In this document: positions 19,704 to 27,506 of the stretch, piece by piece
Layout of the letters: every line of letters begins with the position of its first letter
Numbering within the stretch: the first letter of the stretch is position 1
DNA from: Acidipropionibacterium thoenii DSM 20276
GTDB lineage: Bacteria > Actinomycetota > Actinomycetes > Propionibacteriales > Propionibacteriaceae
Assembly (NCBI RefSeq): GCF_000423445.1
Contig: NZ_AUHZ01000019.1
Span: 1-41,757 of the forward strand
DNA: 41,757 nucleotides
Reading direction: 5' to 3'
Notes under the pieces: model-generated
What the model was told of the DNA's origin: nothing
The model's input: only the letters and a program-made list of their open reading frames with translations
The model's database searches: none
Translations under genes and position numbers: made by a program

Positions 19704-21094
19704 CTGGGGCGGTGGCCAGGTAGGGGCCGAGGTCTCCCGATGATGGGGGTTCCTACACCTTCCATCCAGAAGACCTCGACTTGTCTGACGCTACCTTCGC
19801 TTGCCCCGACCTGACCAAGTTCTGTCGGCTCGACGACCTCGGGCTCGTCGTCACCGGGCAACGGATCGAGCCCGACCGTGCCGTTCTCGCGTGCCGGGTC
19901 GTCGACGACGACCGCTGGTGCCGCGGCTGCGGCTGTGAAGGCAGCCCGCGCGACTCGGTCACGCGCGAGCTCGCCCACGCCCCGCAGGGCTGGCGGCCGA
20001 CGACCTTGGTCGTGACGGTCCGTCGGTACCGGTGCACCGGCTGCACCCGCGTGTGGCGCCAAGACACCAGCGCGGCGGCCGAACCGCGGGCCAAGCTGTC
20101 CCGTGCTGGGCTGCGGTGGGCGCTGGAAGGGATCGTGGTCCAGCACCTCACCGTGGCCCGGGTCGCCGAAGGACTCGGCGTCGCCTGGAACACCGCCAAC
20201 GACGCGGTCCTGGCCGAAGGCAAGCGGCTGCTGATCAACGACCCGGCCCGATTCGACGGCGTCAAGGTCATCGGAGTCGACGAACTCGTGTGGCGCCACA
20301 CCCGCCGCGGCGACAAGTACGTCACCGTGATCATCGACCTCACCCCTGTCCGTGACGGCACTGGCCCCGCCCGGCTGCTCGACATGGTCGAGGGCCGCTC
20401 CAAGCAGGCGTTCAAGTCCTGGCTCGCCGACCGGCCGCAGTCGTGGCGCGACGCCGTGCAGGTCGTCGCGATGGACGGCTTCACCGGCTTCAAGACCGCC
20501 CCCGTCGAGGAACTGCCCGACGTGGTCACCGTGATGGACCCCTTCCACGTCACCAGGCTCGCTGGCGAGGCACTGGACGTGTGCCGCCGTCGGGTCCAAC
20601 AAGCCATCCACGGGCACCGCGGGATGAAGGGCGACCCGCTCTACTCGGCGCGACGCACGCTGTGCACCGGCGCCGACCTGCTCACAGACAAGCAGGCAAC
20701 CCGACTCAGGTCCTTGTTCGCCGACGACAACCACGTCGAGGCCGAGGCGACCTGGGGCGTCTACCAGAGGATGATCGCTGCCTACCGGCACGAGGACCGA
20801 AGCCGTGGCCGTGAGCTGATGGCCAAGCTGATCGACGACCTCAGCGCCGGCGTGCCGACGGTCCTGGTCGAGATCACCAAGCTCGGCAGAACCCTGAAGA
20901 AGCGCGCCGCCGACGTCCTGGCCTACTTCGACCGGCCCGGCACCAGCAACGGCCCAACGGAGGCGATCAACGGCCGGCTCGAGCACCTGCGCGGCTCCGC
21001 GCTCGGGTTCCGCAACCTGACCAGCTACATCGCCAGATCGCTGCTCGAGACCGGAGGGTTCAGGCCGCAACTACACCCTCGATTGTGAAGAGCC
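19680..21094 (+). mobile_element. ISL3-family insertion sequence, copy A
   Basis: The ends at 19680-19702 and 21072-21094 are imperfect 23-bp inverted repeats; each reads GGCTC...TCACA...GAGGGTGTA inward. The 1415-bp span encloses one full transposase. ISL3 elements normally make 8-bp target duplications, but the flanks tcttaatc and acattgat do not match, so this copy has taken part in a deletion or rearrangement. It separates the galactoside operon from the IS30 element. Confidence 0.85.
19781..21088 (+). CDS. ISL3-family transposase, copy A
   Basis: The protein has 435 residues from TTG 19781 (LSDATFACPDLTKFC). An N-terminal zinc-finger segment (RWCRGCGCEG, RYRCTGCTRVW) is followed by an HTH (LTVARVAEGLGVAWNTANDAV). 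The DDE core shows VIGVDELVW, VVAMDGFTGFK with VMDPFHVTRLAG, and TSNGPTEAINGRLEHLRG holding the Glu. All parts are intact, so it may be active. It ends RPQLHPRL just inside the right IS end. It is only distantly similar to the second ISL3 transposase at 26099. Confidence 0.93.
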   Translation: MSDATFACPDLTKFCRLDDLGLVVTGQRIEPDRAVLACRVVDDDRWCRGCGCEGSPRDSVTRELAHAPQGWRPTTLVVTVRRYRCTGCTRVWRQDTSAAAEPRAKLSRAGLRWALEGIVVQHLTVARVAEGLGVAWNTANDAVLAEGKRLLINDPARFDGVKVIGVDELVWRHTRRGDKYVTVIIDLTPVRDGTGPARLLDMVEGRSKQAFKSWLADRPQSWRDAVQVVAMDGFTGFKTAPVEELPDVVTVMDPFHVTRLAGEALDVCRRRVQQAIHGHRGMKGDPLYSARRTLCTGADLLTDKQATRLRSLFADDNHVEAEATWGVYQRMIAAYRHEDRSRGRELMAKLIDDLSAGVPTVLVEITKLGRTLKKRAADVLAYFDRPGTSNGPTEAINGRLEHLRGSALGFRNLTSYIARSLLETGGFRPQLHPRL

Positions 21095-21170
21095 ACATTG
21101 ATCATCTGCCGATGTGCGCGCGTTGCTGCGCACGGCCTCAGCACACTCTGAGTGTCGTTCTGTGGGCGCA

Positions 21171-22654
21171 TTCAACTGGTCGTCGCAACACCTTGATGTG
21201 AGAGGTGTGGAGGATGGCTACCAAGCATTGGAGCATGAGGACTGGCGATGTCCCCGAGGGGTTGCGGCGTCAGTGGCGAGCGGACAGGTCCTTGCGGCCG
21301 GCGATGTTCTCTCCGGGCAGGCCGCAACCGTCTCGGACGGTGCAGCGTGACTTCTGGCGTCTCATTGCGACGGGGATCTCAACGGCGGAGGCCGCGCTCG
21401 TGGTGGGTGTGTCGATCCCGGTGGCCTCGCGGTGGTTCCGCCACGCTGGCGGCATGCCACCGATCAGTCTGGTCGAACCCAGTGGGCGATATCTCAGCTT
21501 CGCCGAGCGTGAGGAGATCGCCATCCTGAAGGCCCAGGGCAAGGGGGTTCGCACCATCGCCCGGGCTCTGGGCCGTGATCCGGGCACGATCAGTCGTGAG
21601 CTGCGCCGCAACGCCGCTACCCGAGGCGGGAAACTCGAATACCGAGCCATGGTCGCCCAGTGGAAAGCCCACGAGGCCGCCAAGAGGCCCAAAGAAGCGA
21701 AGATGGTGACCAACCCGCGGCTGCGTGACTACGTCCAGGACCGGCTCGCCGGCAAGGTCACCCACCCTGACGGCCGCACCGTCAACGGCCCAGACACGCC
21801 AGTCTGGAAAGGGTTGAACAAGCCCCACCGGGCCGACCGTCGCTGGTCGAAGGCCTGGAGCCCGGAGCAGATCAGCCGCCGCCTGCGCATCGAGTTCGGT
21901 GATGATGAGTCCATGCGGATCAGTCACGAGGCGATCTACCAGTCACTGTTCATCGAGGGCCGCGGGGCGCTGAAGCGGGACCTGGTGACCTGCCTGCTCA
22001 CCGGCAGGGCTCTGCGCTCGCCGCGTGAGCGTTCGCGGAACAAGCCCCATGGCCATGTCACCGCCGATGTCGTGATCAGCGAACGGCCCGCGGAGGCCGC
22101 GGATCGGGCTGTTCCCGGTCATTGGGAAGGCGACCTGATCATCGGCACCGGCCGCTCCGCGATCGGCACCTTGGTCGAACGCCACAGCCGCGCCACGATC
22201 CTGGTCCATCTGCCTCGCTTGGAGGGCTGGGGCCAGACGCCGCCGGTCAAGAACGGCCCCTCGCTGGGCGGTTACGGTGCGGTCGCGATGAACACCGCGC
22301 TCGCCGCGTCGATCACCGCTCTGCCGCAGCAGCTGCGCAAGACCATCACCTGGGACCGCGGCAAGGAACTATCCGCTCACGCCACCTTCGCCCTGGAGAC
22401 CGGCACGAAGGTCTACTTCGCTGACCCCCACAGCCCATGGCAGCGGCCCAGCAACGAGAACACCAACGGGCTGCTGCGTCAGTACTTCCCCAAGGGCACC
22501 GACCTGTCCCGCTGGACAGCAGAAGATCTGGAAGCCGTGGCCCACACCCTAAACAACCGCCCCCGCAAGACCCTCGGCTGGAGAACACCGGCCGAGGTCT
22601 TCGAAGAGCAACTACGATCCTTGGAAGAAGCCGGTGTTGCGACGACCGGTTGAA
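21171..22654 (+). mobile_element. IS30-family insertion sequence
   Basis: Inverted ends 21171-21192 (TTCAACTGGTCGTCGCAACA...) and 22633-22654 match at 21 of 22 positions. The right end overlaps the last codons of the transposase. It begins only 76 bp after ISL3 copy A ends. Short target duplications cannot be recognised at the flanks. Confidence 0.82.
21214..22653 (+). CDS. IS30-family transposase
   Basis: The product has about 479 residues from ATG 21214; a GTG at 21205 is an alternative. Two DNA-binding regions are seen: ISTAEAALVVGVSIPVASRW and the classical IS30 HTH LSFAEREEIAILKAQGKGVR with GRDPGTISRELRRN. The DDE core is VPGHWEGDLIIGTG (first Asp), TITWDRGKEL (second Asp) and PHSPWQRPSNENTNGLLRQY (Glu). 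An insert near residue 345 (RLEGWGQTPPVKNGPSLGGYG) lengthens the protein relative to most family members. The gene is intact and the element is probably mobile. Confidence 0.93.
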   Translation: MATKHWSMRTGDVPEGLRRQWRADRSLRPAMFSPGRPQPSRTVQRDFWRLIATGISTAEAALVVGVSIPVASRWFRHAGGMPPISLVEPSGRYLSFAEREEIAILKAQGKGVRTIARALGRDPGTISRELRRNAATRGGKLEYRAMVAQWKAHEAAKRPKEAKMVTNPRLRDYVQDRLAGKVTHPDGRTVNGPDTPVWKGLNKPHRADRRWSKAWSPEQISRRLRIEFGDDESMRISHEAIYQSLFIEGRGALKRDLVTCLLTGRALRSPRERSRNKPHGHVTADVVISERPAEAADRAVPGHWEGDLIIGTGRSAIGTLVERHSRATILVHLPRLEGWGQTPPVKNGPSLGGYGAVAMNTALAASITALPQQLRKTITWDRGKELSAHATFALETGTKVYFADPHSPWQRPSNENTNGLLRQYFPKGTDLSRWTAEDLEAVAHTLNNRPRKTLGWRTPAEVFEEQLRSLEEAGVATTG

Positions 22655-22802
22655 CCTGCCGTGGCTCCGACCAGCAGAGCGATGTCACCAGTTGGCTTTC
22701 CATCTCAGCGGCGCCGCTGGAAGGATGCCCACCGGCAAATCCCGCACCTCGTGGATTGCGAGCGTTGCGAGCGAGAGCGTGCCTACGCGAAGGAGAATTG
22801 TG

Positions 22803-24158
22803 ATGGATGTTGACCTGCTGGTGATCGGCTGGGGCAAGGCAGGAAAGACCCTGGCGGGGCGCTTCGCGGCCGCCGGCAAGACCGTGGCGCTGGTGGAGCG
22901 CTCGCCCGAGATGTACGGCGGCACCTGCATCAACATCGCCTGCGTGCCGACCAAGGACCTCGTCGTCTCGGCCGAGGAGCGTCGCGACTCCGACGACCCG
23001 CAGGAGTTCTTCCGCACCGCCGTCGCCGGCCGCGACGCGCTGATCGGCACGCTCAACGCCGCGAACCACCAGATGCTGGAGAAGCCGGGCGTCACCCTGG
23101 TGGACGGCACCGCCCGGTTCACCGGCCCGCGGACGGTCGTCGTCGACACCGCCGAGGGCCAGGTGGAGCTCACCGGCGAGACCGTGGTGATCGGCACCGG
23201 TGCGACCTCGCGCCGCGTCGACCTGCCCGGCTTCGACTCACCGCGGGTGTTCGACTCGACCACCATCCAGCACATCGACCCGCTGCCCGAACGGCTGGTG
23301 ATCGTGGGCGGCGGCTTCATTGGGCTGGAGTTCGCTAGCATGTTCACCCACTTCGGCTCCAAGGTCACCATCCTCGACCGCGGCGAGGAGTTCGTTCCCC
23401 GCGTCGACCGGGACGTGGCCGAGGCCGTGAGGCAGACCCTGCTCGACATGGGCGTCACCATCGAGCAGGGCGTCCGGCCCACGTCGCTGGACGACGACGG
23501 CACACACGCCGTGGTGCACACCACCAAGGGCGATTTCGCGGCCGAGGCCGTGCTGGTGGCCGCCGGACGCGTGCCGGTCACCGGCGAGCTGGGCCTGGAG
23601 GCCGCCCGCATCGAGGTGGACGAGCGGGGCTTCGTCGTCGTGGACGACCAGCTGCAGACCAGCGTCCCCGGTGTGTACGCGGTGGGCGACGTCAACGGCG
23701 GCCCGCAGTTCACCTACATCTCGCTGGACGACAACCGCATCGTGTGGGACGCGGTGATGGGCCAGGGCACGCGCCGCCGCAGCGACCGCGTAGCGGTGCC
23801 GAACACCACCTTCATCACCCCGCCGCTGTCGATGGTGGGCATGGACGAGACCCAGGCCCGCAAGTCCGGCCGCAACGTCCTGATGGCGAAGAAGGAGGTG
23901 GCGAAGATCGCCGCCATGCCCCGGCCGAAGATCGTCGGCGAGACCCACGGCCTGTTCAAGCTGTTCGTCGACGCCGACAGCCAAGAGATCCTCGGCGCGA
24001 CGATCTTCTCCATCGACTCCCAGGAGCTGGTCAACATGGTCGCCCTGGCCATCCGGCTGGGCGCCAAGGTCTCCGACCTGCGCGACGGGATCTGGACCCA
24101 CCCGTCCAGCACCGAGGCCTTCAACGAGGTGCTCGGCACCCTGGAGCCATTGGCCTGA
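22803..24158 (+). CDS. rclA: RclA-like flavin disulfide reductase, stress resistance
   Basis: This 451-residue pyridine nucleotide-disulfide oxidoreductase starts MDVDLLVIGWGKAGKTLAGR behind AAGGAG. The redox pair is Cys42/Cys47 in MYGGTCINIACVPTK, which follows the RclA form (GGTCINIGC) rather than the lipoamide dehydrogenase form. NAD(P) binding is at LVIVGGGFIGLEFASMF, and the FAD site AVGDVNGGPQFTYISLDD is nearly that of RclA; the C-terminal THPSSTEAFNEVL interface is also conserved. E. coli RclA protects against reactive chlorine, and members of this group reduce hypothiocyanous acid or Cu(II) (family knowledge). It stands alone between IS elements with its own terminator. A mercuric reductase role is unlikely, since no extra C-terminal Cys pair or mer genes are present. 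Confidence 0.85.
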   Translation: MDVDLLVIGWGKAGKTLAGRFAAAGKTVALVERSPEMYGGTCINIACVPTKDLVVSAEERRDSDDPQEFFRTAVAGRDALIGTLNAANHQMLEKPGVTLVDGTARFTGPRTVVVDTAEGQVELTGETVVIGTGATSRRVDLPGFDSPRVFDSTTIQHIDPLPERLVIVGGGFIGLEFASMFTHFGSKVTILDRGEEFVPRVDRDVAEAVRQTLLDMGVTIEQGVRPTSLDDDGTHAVVHTTKGDFAAEAVLVAAGRVPVTGELGLEAARIEVDERGFVVVDDQLQTSVPGVYAVGDVNGGPQFTYISLDDNRIVWDAVMGQGTRRRSDRVAVPNTTFITPPLSMVGMDETQARKSGRNVLMAKKEVAKIAAMPRPKIVGETHGLFKLFVDADSQEILGATIFSIDSQELVNMVALAIRLGAKVSDLRDGIWTHPSSTEAFNEVLGTLEPLA

Positions 24159-24171
24159 CCGCTCAGGCACG

Positions 24172-24208
24172 AGAACGCCCTCCGACCCGATGGGTCGGAG
24201 GGCGTTCT
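24172..24208 (+). terminator. rho-independent-type terminator of rclA
   Basis: AGAACGCCCTCCGACCC pairs perfectly with GGGTCGGAGGGCGTTCT around a 3-base loop, giving a 17-bp stem that begins 14 bp after the stop. The T-rich tail is short. It is likely to end transcription of the reductase gene. Confidence 0.85.
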
Positions 24209-24330
24209 GCTTCGACGGGGGCGGTCGGGCCCGGCGTCCGGCCCCGCCGCCGACGCAGGCACCGCATGTCTTGGAGGCTGACCGACCCGCCCCGGGAATA
24301 GACCCTGCCGGATCGTGGTTCGAATAGGTG

Positions 24331-24345
24331 TACCCTGTAGGGGTA
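24331..24345. promoter_or_regulatory. possible CsoR/CstR-like operator remnant
   Basis: TACCCTGTAGGGGTA is an imperfect palindrome of the type bound by copper- or sulfur-sensing CsoR-family repressors (family knowledge). No csoR or copper transport gene is in the window, and the following coding sequence is only a fragment, so this may be a leftover or a chance match. Confidence 0.25.
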
Positions 24346-24484
24346 TGCATCGCAAGATGGCTCGGTTCGAGGCGTCCGTGCTGTCGTCGATGCCATCGCC
24401 GCTAATCCCGACCTGACCGCCACTGTGCTCCAAACTGTCGGCGTAAAGGGATGGGACGGGTTCATCCTCGTCCGCAGAGGCTAG
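24341..24484 (+). pseudogene. C-terminal scrap of an O-methyltransferase-like protein
   Basis: One frame ends AIAANPDLTATVLQTVGVKG followed by WDGFILVRRG and TAG at 24482. LQTVGVKGWDGF is the characteristic end of a family of actinobacterial O-methyltransferases. Only about 47 codons are left, and a stop (24338) closes the frame upstream, so the catalytic domain is gone. Confidence 0.55.
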
Positions 24485-24700
24485 AGCGGAACGGGCGGGC
24501 TACCCGCGATCAGAACGTCCTCAACTGCCGCGCCGAGGGCGTGTGCACGCGGTCGTGTCGATGGCCGGTCGTTCAGCGGCCGCGGTTTCGGGGGTGGTTG
24601 CGGGCCTGTCGCTCGTTCCCTCGCCGGTAGTTGCCCGTGAGCCTCGCCATGAGCTCTTGCGGGTCTTCCTGCTCGACGTCTTCGTGGGGTTACCCGCAAG
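24485..24700. other. intergenic remainder between methyltransferase scrap and IS3 element
   Basis: ORFs in this stretch are low-complexity Arg/Pro/Thr-rich readings with no start signals or motifs. It probably contains degraded sequence beside the IS3 end. I see no RNA gene. Confidence 0.35.
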
Positions 24701-24720
24701 TTTCGGACGGTTGGATTGGT

Positions 24721-25629
24721 TCAGGCGGCCCGTGTCAGGGCTGCCGCGTGTTGGGCTTCGAACTCGACTGGGGTCTGGTAGCCGATCGCTGAGTTGAGGC
24801 GCTTCGTGTTGTAGAAGTCGTAGATCCACTCCTCCACGCCCTGAATGGCCTGCTGGGGGGTGTCCCACTCGTAGCGGTCGTAGAACTCAGCCTTCAACAC
24901 GGACCACTGGGATTCGATCATCGCATTGTCCCAGCACACCCCGGTGCGTCCCATTGACTGGTCGAGGTGGAGTTCCCGGCAGCACTCATACATCTGCTCG
25001 GAGGTGAATTGCGTGCCACGGTCGGAATGGATGATCACTTTCCTGGGCGCGTTCGGGCGAAGAATGCGAGCCCGGCGCAACGCCTCCTCCACGAGGTCCG
25101 TCGTCATGGTCGTCGACATGGCGGTTGCGATGACCTTCCGGTAGCAAGCGTCCTTGATGGCGCACAGGTACACCCACCCGGCCCGCGTCCTCAGGTAGGT
25201 GATGTCGGTGACCCACACGCGATCCACCTGCCCCGTGTCCCAGTGTCGCTTGACCCGGTCAGGGATCGAATGCGTGCGCGTCCCCGGTATCGTCGTCACC
25301 GGACGGAACCGGCGCGGGCTGATGCCCGCAAGGCCCTGACGGCGCATCGAGGCCGCCACCGTCTTACGATCCACCACCACCCCCTCACGGCGAAGCTGGG
25401 CGCACACACGCAGGTACCCGTACGTGCTTCGGGAGTCCACCCATATGCGGCGCACCGCCTCATCCAGGCGCCGACGCGCCCGGAGGCTGGGGAGAAGATG
25501 ATCCCCATCCCGCTGCTGGGCCGCAACCCACCCGTAGTACCCGGAAGTGGACACTTTCAACAGGCGGGCCATCCGGGCAATCGGGTACCGAGCCTTCTCC
25601 GCCTGCATCAGCGTGTACTTCTCACTCAC
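24721..25629 (-). CDS. IS3-family transposase OrfB (integrase core)
   Basis: The 302 residues carry the N-terminal HTH_21-type region (YPIARMARLLKVSTSGYYGWV, RRIWVDSRSTYGYLRV) and the complete retroviral-type DDE core: VWVTDITYLRTRAG (Asp), KVIIHSDRGTQFTS (Asp) and CWDNAMIESQWSVLKAEFYD (Glu, DDE spacing normal). It ends with FYNTKRLNSAIGYQTPVEFE, the usual IS3 tail. The GTG start overlaps the OrfA stop (GTGA); the active enzyme is normally an OrfAB frameshift fusion. Copy looks intact. Confidence 0.94.
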   Translation of the reverse strand: MSEKYTLMQAEKARYPIARMARLLKVSTSGYYGWVAAQQRDGDHLLPSLRARRRLDEAVRRIWVDSRSTYGYLRVCAQLRREGVVVDRKTVAASMRRQGLAGISPRRFRPVTTIPGTRTHSIPDRVKRHWDTGQVDRVWVTDITYLRTRAGWVYLCAIKDACYRKVIATAMSTTMTTDLVEEALRRARILRPNAPRKVIIHSDRGTQFTSEQMYECCRELHLDQSMGRTGVCWDNAMIESQWSVLKAEFYDRYEWDTPQQAIQGVEEWIYDFYNTKRLNSAIGYQTPVEFEAQHAAALTRAA

Positions 25630-25931
25630 TGATGCTTCGCAGCGAAGAAGGCCGCTGCTTTTCCCAAGAACTCGTTGTCCATCCGCAGGTCCGCGTTCTC
25701 CTTGCGGAGCCGCTTCAACTCCTCGCGTTCATCCGGACTCAACGTGCTCGGCGTCATGGTCTCCTTCTCTGCCTTCACCCACCTGCCCAACAGTTGGGGA
25801 CCCAGCCCCAGCTCCTGGGCGACCTCGGCGATCGTGCGACCCGAGTCGATCACCATCCTCGCCGCCTCATGGCGGTACTGGGCCGTGAACTTGCGACGCT
25901 GCCTCCGCGTCTTCTCGTTCCCCGTGCTCAT
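25626..25931 (-). CDS. IS3-family transposase OrfA
   Basis: The 101-residue protein starts at ATG 25931 (MSTGNEKTRRQRRKFTAQYR). The HTH is RTIAEVAQELGLGPQLLGRWV and the leucine-zipper-like stretch is ELKRLRKENADLRMDNEFLGK, which supports multimerisation and runs into the OrfB junction. An upstream ATG at 25970 would extend into the IS end and is unlikely. The ISL3 copy B insertion lies between its start and the IS end, so the promoter of this IS3 may be disturbed. Confidence 0.92.
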   Translation of the reverse strand: MSTGNEKTRRQRRKFTAQYRHEAARMVIDSGRTIAEVAQELGLGPQLLGRWVKAEKETMTPSTLSPDEREELKRLRKENADLRMDNEFLGKAAAFFAAKHQ

Positions 25932-25979
25932 GACAACACCTTCCCCCAGGGCCACCAGGCCCCGCCACATCAGGTGTCC

Positions 25980-25987
25980 GAAAAACC
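25980..25987. repeat. 8-bp target duplication of ISL3 copy B (left copy)
   Basis: GAAAAACC at 25980-25987 is repeated exactly at 27424-27431, directly flanking both ends of ISL3 copy B. Eight bases is the normal ISL3 duplication length, which proves a simple insertion. Confidence 0.9.
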
Positions 25988-27423
25988 GGCTCTTGTGACT
26001 GATCTGTGGGTGGTTGGGCGGGTCTGAACGGGTGCACGCCGTTCTCTCGTCTATGTTCCTGGCTTGTCGAGAGTCAGTAACGAAACAGGGAGAACGGCGT
26101 GCAGGAAACCACCCTATGGCGACAGCTGCTGGGAGTCGAGAAGACCACGGTCGTCGAGTATGACGCGGACGAGGGCATCGTGGTCGCGTCGGTGCGTGCG
26201 TCGGGGAAGCTGAGGCCTCGGTGCGGGAGGTGCGGCAGACGTGCTGCCCGTTACGACCTCGGTGAGGGGCTGCGGCGGTGGAGGGCGCTGGACCTGGGCC
26301 CTGTCCCGGTGTGGCTGGAAGCGGAGGCGCCGCGTGTGAAGTGTACTGAGCATGGGGTGATCGTCGCGCAGGTGCCGTGGGCGCGTCATGGTGCCGGGCA
26401 CACCAAATTCTTCGATCAGCAGGTCGCGTGGTTGGCGACGGTCACCTCCAAGTCCGCCGTGAGGGAGTTGATGCGCATCGCGTGGCGCACGGTCGGAGCG
26501 ATCGTTGCCCGCGTGTGGGACGACACCGCCGCCGAGACCGACCTGTTCGCCGGGCTCACCCGCATCGGGATCGATGAGATCAGTTACAAGAAGGGCCACA
26601 AGTACCTCACCGTCGTCGTCTGTCACGACACCGGCCGACTCGTGTGGGCCAAGCCCGGGCGGGACAAGAGGACGCTGCGAGCCTTCTTTGACGAGCTGGA
26701 GGCGTCCGGGGCGGGCAGGTGCGCTCGGATCACGCATGTCAGTGCGGACGGGGCAGACTGGATCGGCGACGTCGTCGCCGAGAAGTGCCCGGACGCAGTG
26801 CGCTGCGCCGATCCGTTTCACGTTGTCAAATGGGCCACCGACGCCCTCGACGAGGTGCGCCGGCAGGCATGGAACGATGCCCGCAGAGCCGCCAGGAGCG
26901 AACCGCGCCGCAACGTCGGCAGACTTCGCAAAGACGCACCCACCAGACCCGCCAGTGACACGGCCCGCAGGTTGAAGAACTCACGCTACGCGCTGTGGAA
27001 GAACCCCGAGGATCTCACCGAGAGACAGACCGCGAAGCTCGCCTGGATCGCGCAGACCGACCCTCGGTTGCACCGCGCCTACCTCCTCAAAGAAGGACTA
27101 CGGGTCGTGTTCAAGCTGCCCTACGAGCAAGCCATCGACGCACTGGACCGGTGGATCTCCTGGGCCAGGCGATGTCGTATCCCCGCCTTCGTGAAACTCC
27201 AACGCTCGATCGTGAAACACCACGACCGGATCCTCGCCGCGATCGAGCACGGCCTCTCCAACGGACGTATCGAGTCCGTCAACACCAAGATCCGACTCAT
27301 CACCCGCGTCGCGTTCGGGTTCCGGTCCCCACAAGCCCTCATAGCCCTGGCCATGCTCACCCTCGGCGGCCACCGCCCCACCCTCCCCGGCCGACCATGA
27401 CCCACGGAAGAGTCAGGAGCGCC
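25988..27423 (+). mobile_element. ISL3-family insertion sequence, copy B, nested in IS3
   Basis: Imperfect 23-bp inverted ends are at 25988-26010 (GGCTCTTGTGACTGATC...) and 27401-27423. The 1436-bp element has an exact 8-bp target duplication and an intact transposase. It sits inside the terminal repeat of the IS3 element, so it arrived later. Confidence 0.92.
26099..27400 (+). CDS. ISL3-family transposase, copy B
   Basis: This 433-residue protein starts at GTG 26099 (MQETTLWRQLLGVEKTTV). The zinc-binding N-terminus is RPRCGRCGRRAARYD. The DDE domain shows RIGIDEISYKKGHKY (Asp), HVSADGADWIGDVV with ADPFHVVKWA (Asp), and GLSNGRIESVNTKIRLITR (Glu). It belongs to the IS1167/ISL3 branch with a C-terminal FGFRSPQALIALAML. 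Intact ends, duplication and frame mean it could be active. Confidence 0.94.
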   Translation: MQETTLWRQLLGVEKTTVVEYDADEGIVVASVRASGKLRPRCGRCGRRAARYDLGEGLRRWRALDLGPVPVWLEAEAPRVKCTEHGVIVAQVPWARHGAGHTKFFDQQVAWLATVTSKSAVRELMRIAWRTVGAIVARVWDDTAAETDLFAGLTRIGIDEISYKKGHKYLTVVVCHDTGRLVWAKPGRDKRTLRAFFDELEASGAGRCARITHVSADGADWIGDVVAEKCPDAVRCADPFHVVKWATDALDEVRRQAWNDARRAARSEPRRNVGRLRKDAPTRPASDTARRLKNSRYALWKNPEDLTERQTAKLAWIAQTDPRLHRAYLLKEGLRVVFKLPYEQAIDALDRWISWARRCRIPAFVKLQRSIVKHHDRILAAIEHGLSNGRIESVNTKIRLITRVAFGFRSPQALIALAMLTLGGHRPTLPGRP

Positions 27424-27506
27424 GAAAAACCAGGGTAGGCCCACTGCTGCGTTACCCATCTATAACAGCCGATCCTGTCTGGTCACGATCATTAGTTCAG
27501 AAGAGG

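Larger units (their letters stand above)
24700..27432 (-). mobile_element. IS3-family insertion sequence B, interrupted by ISL3 copy B
   Basis: OrfA and OrfB are both complete and overlap. The low end is marked by TTTCGGAC at 24701-24708 and the high end by GTCCGAAA at 25976-25983, which are inverse to each other. The high end continues beyond the ISL3 insertion to roughly 27432, because the 8-bp duplication GAAAAACC rejoins the original sequence there. Exact outer borders are uncertain by several bases. Confidence 0.7.

Noticed and set aside
22803-24158. Mercuric reductase or mycothione reductase
   Set aside because: The CINIAC redox motif, the GGPQFTYISLDD segment and the absence of mer genes or a C-terminal Cys pair fit RclA better.
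24543-24797. 84-residue ORF before the IS3 element
   Set aside because: It runs across the IS end, has no ribosome site, and its last third is antisense to OrfB.
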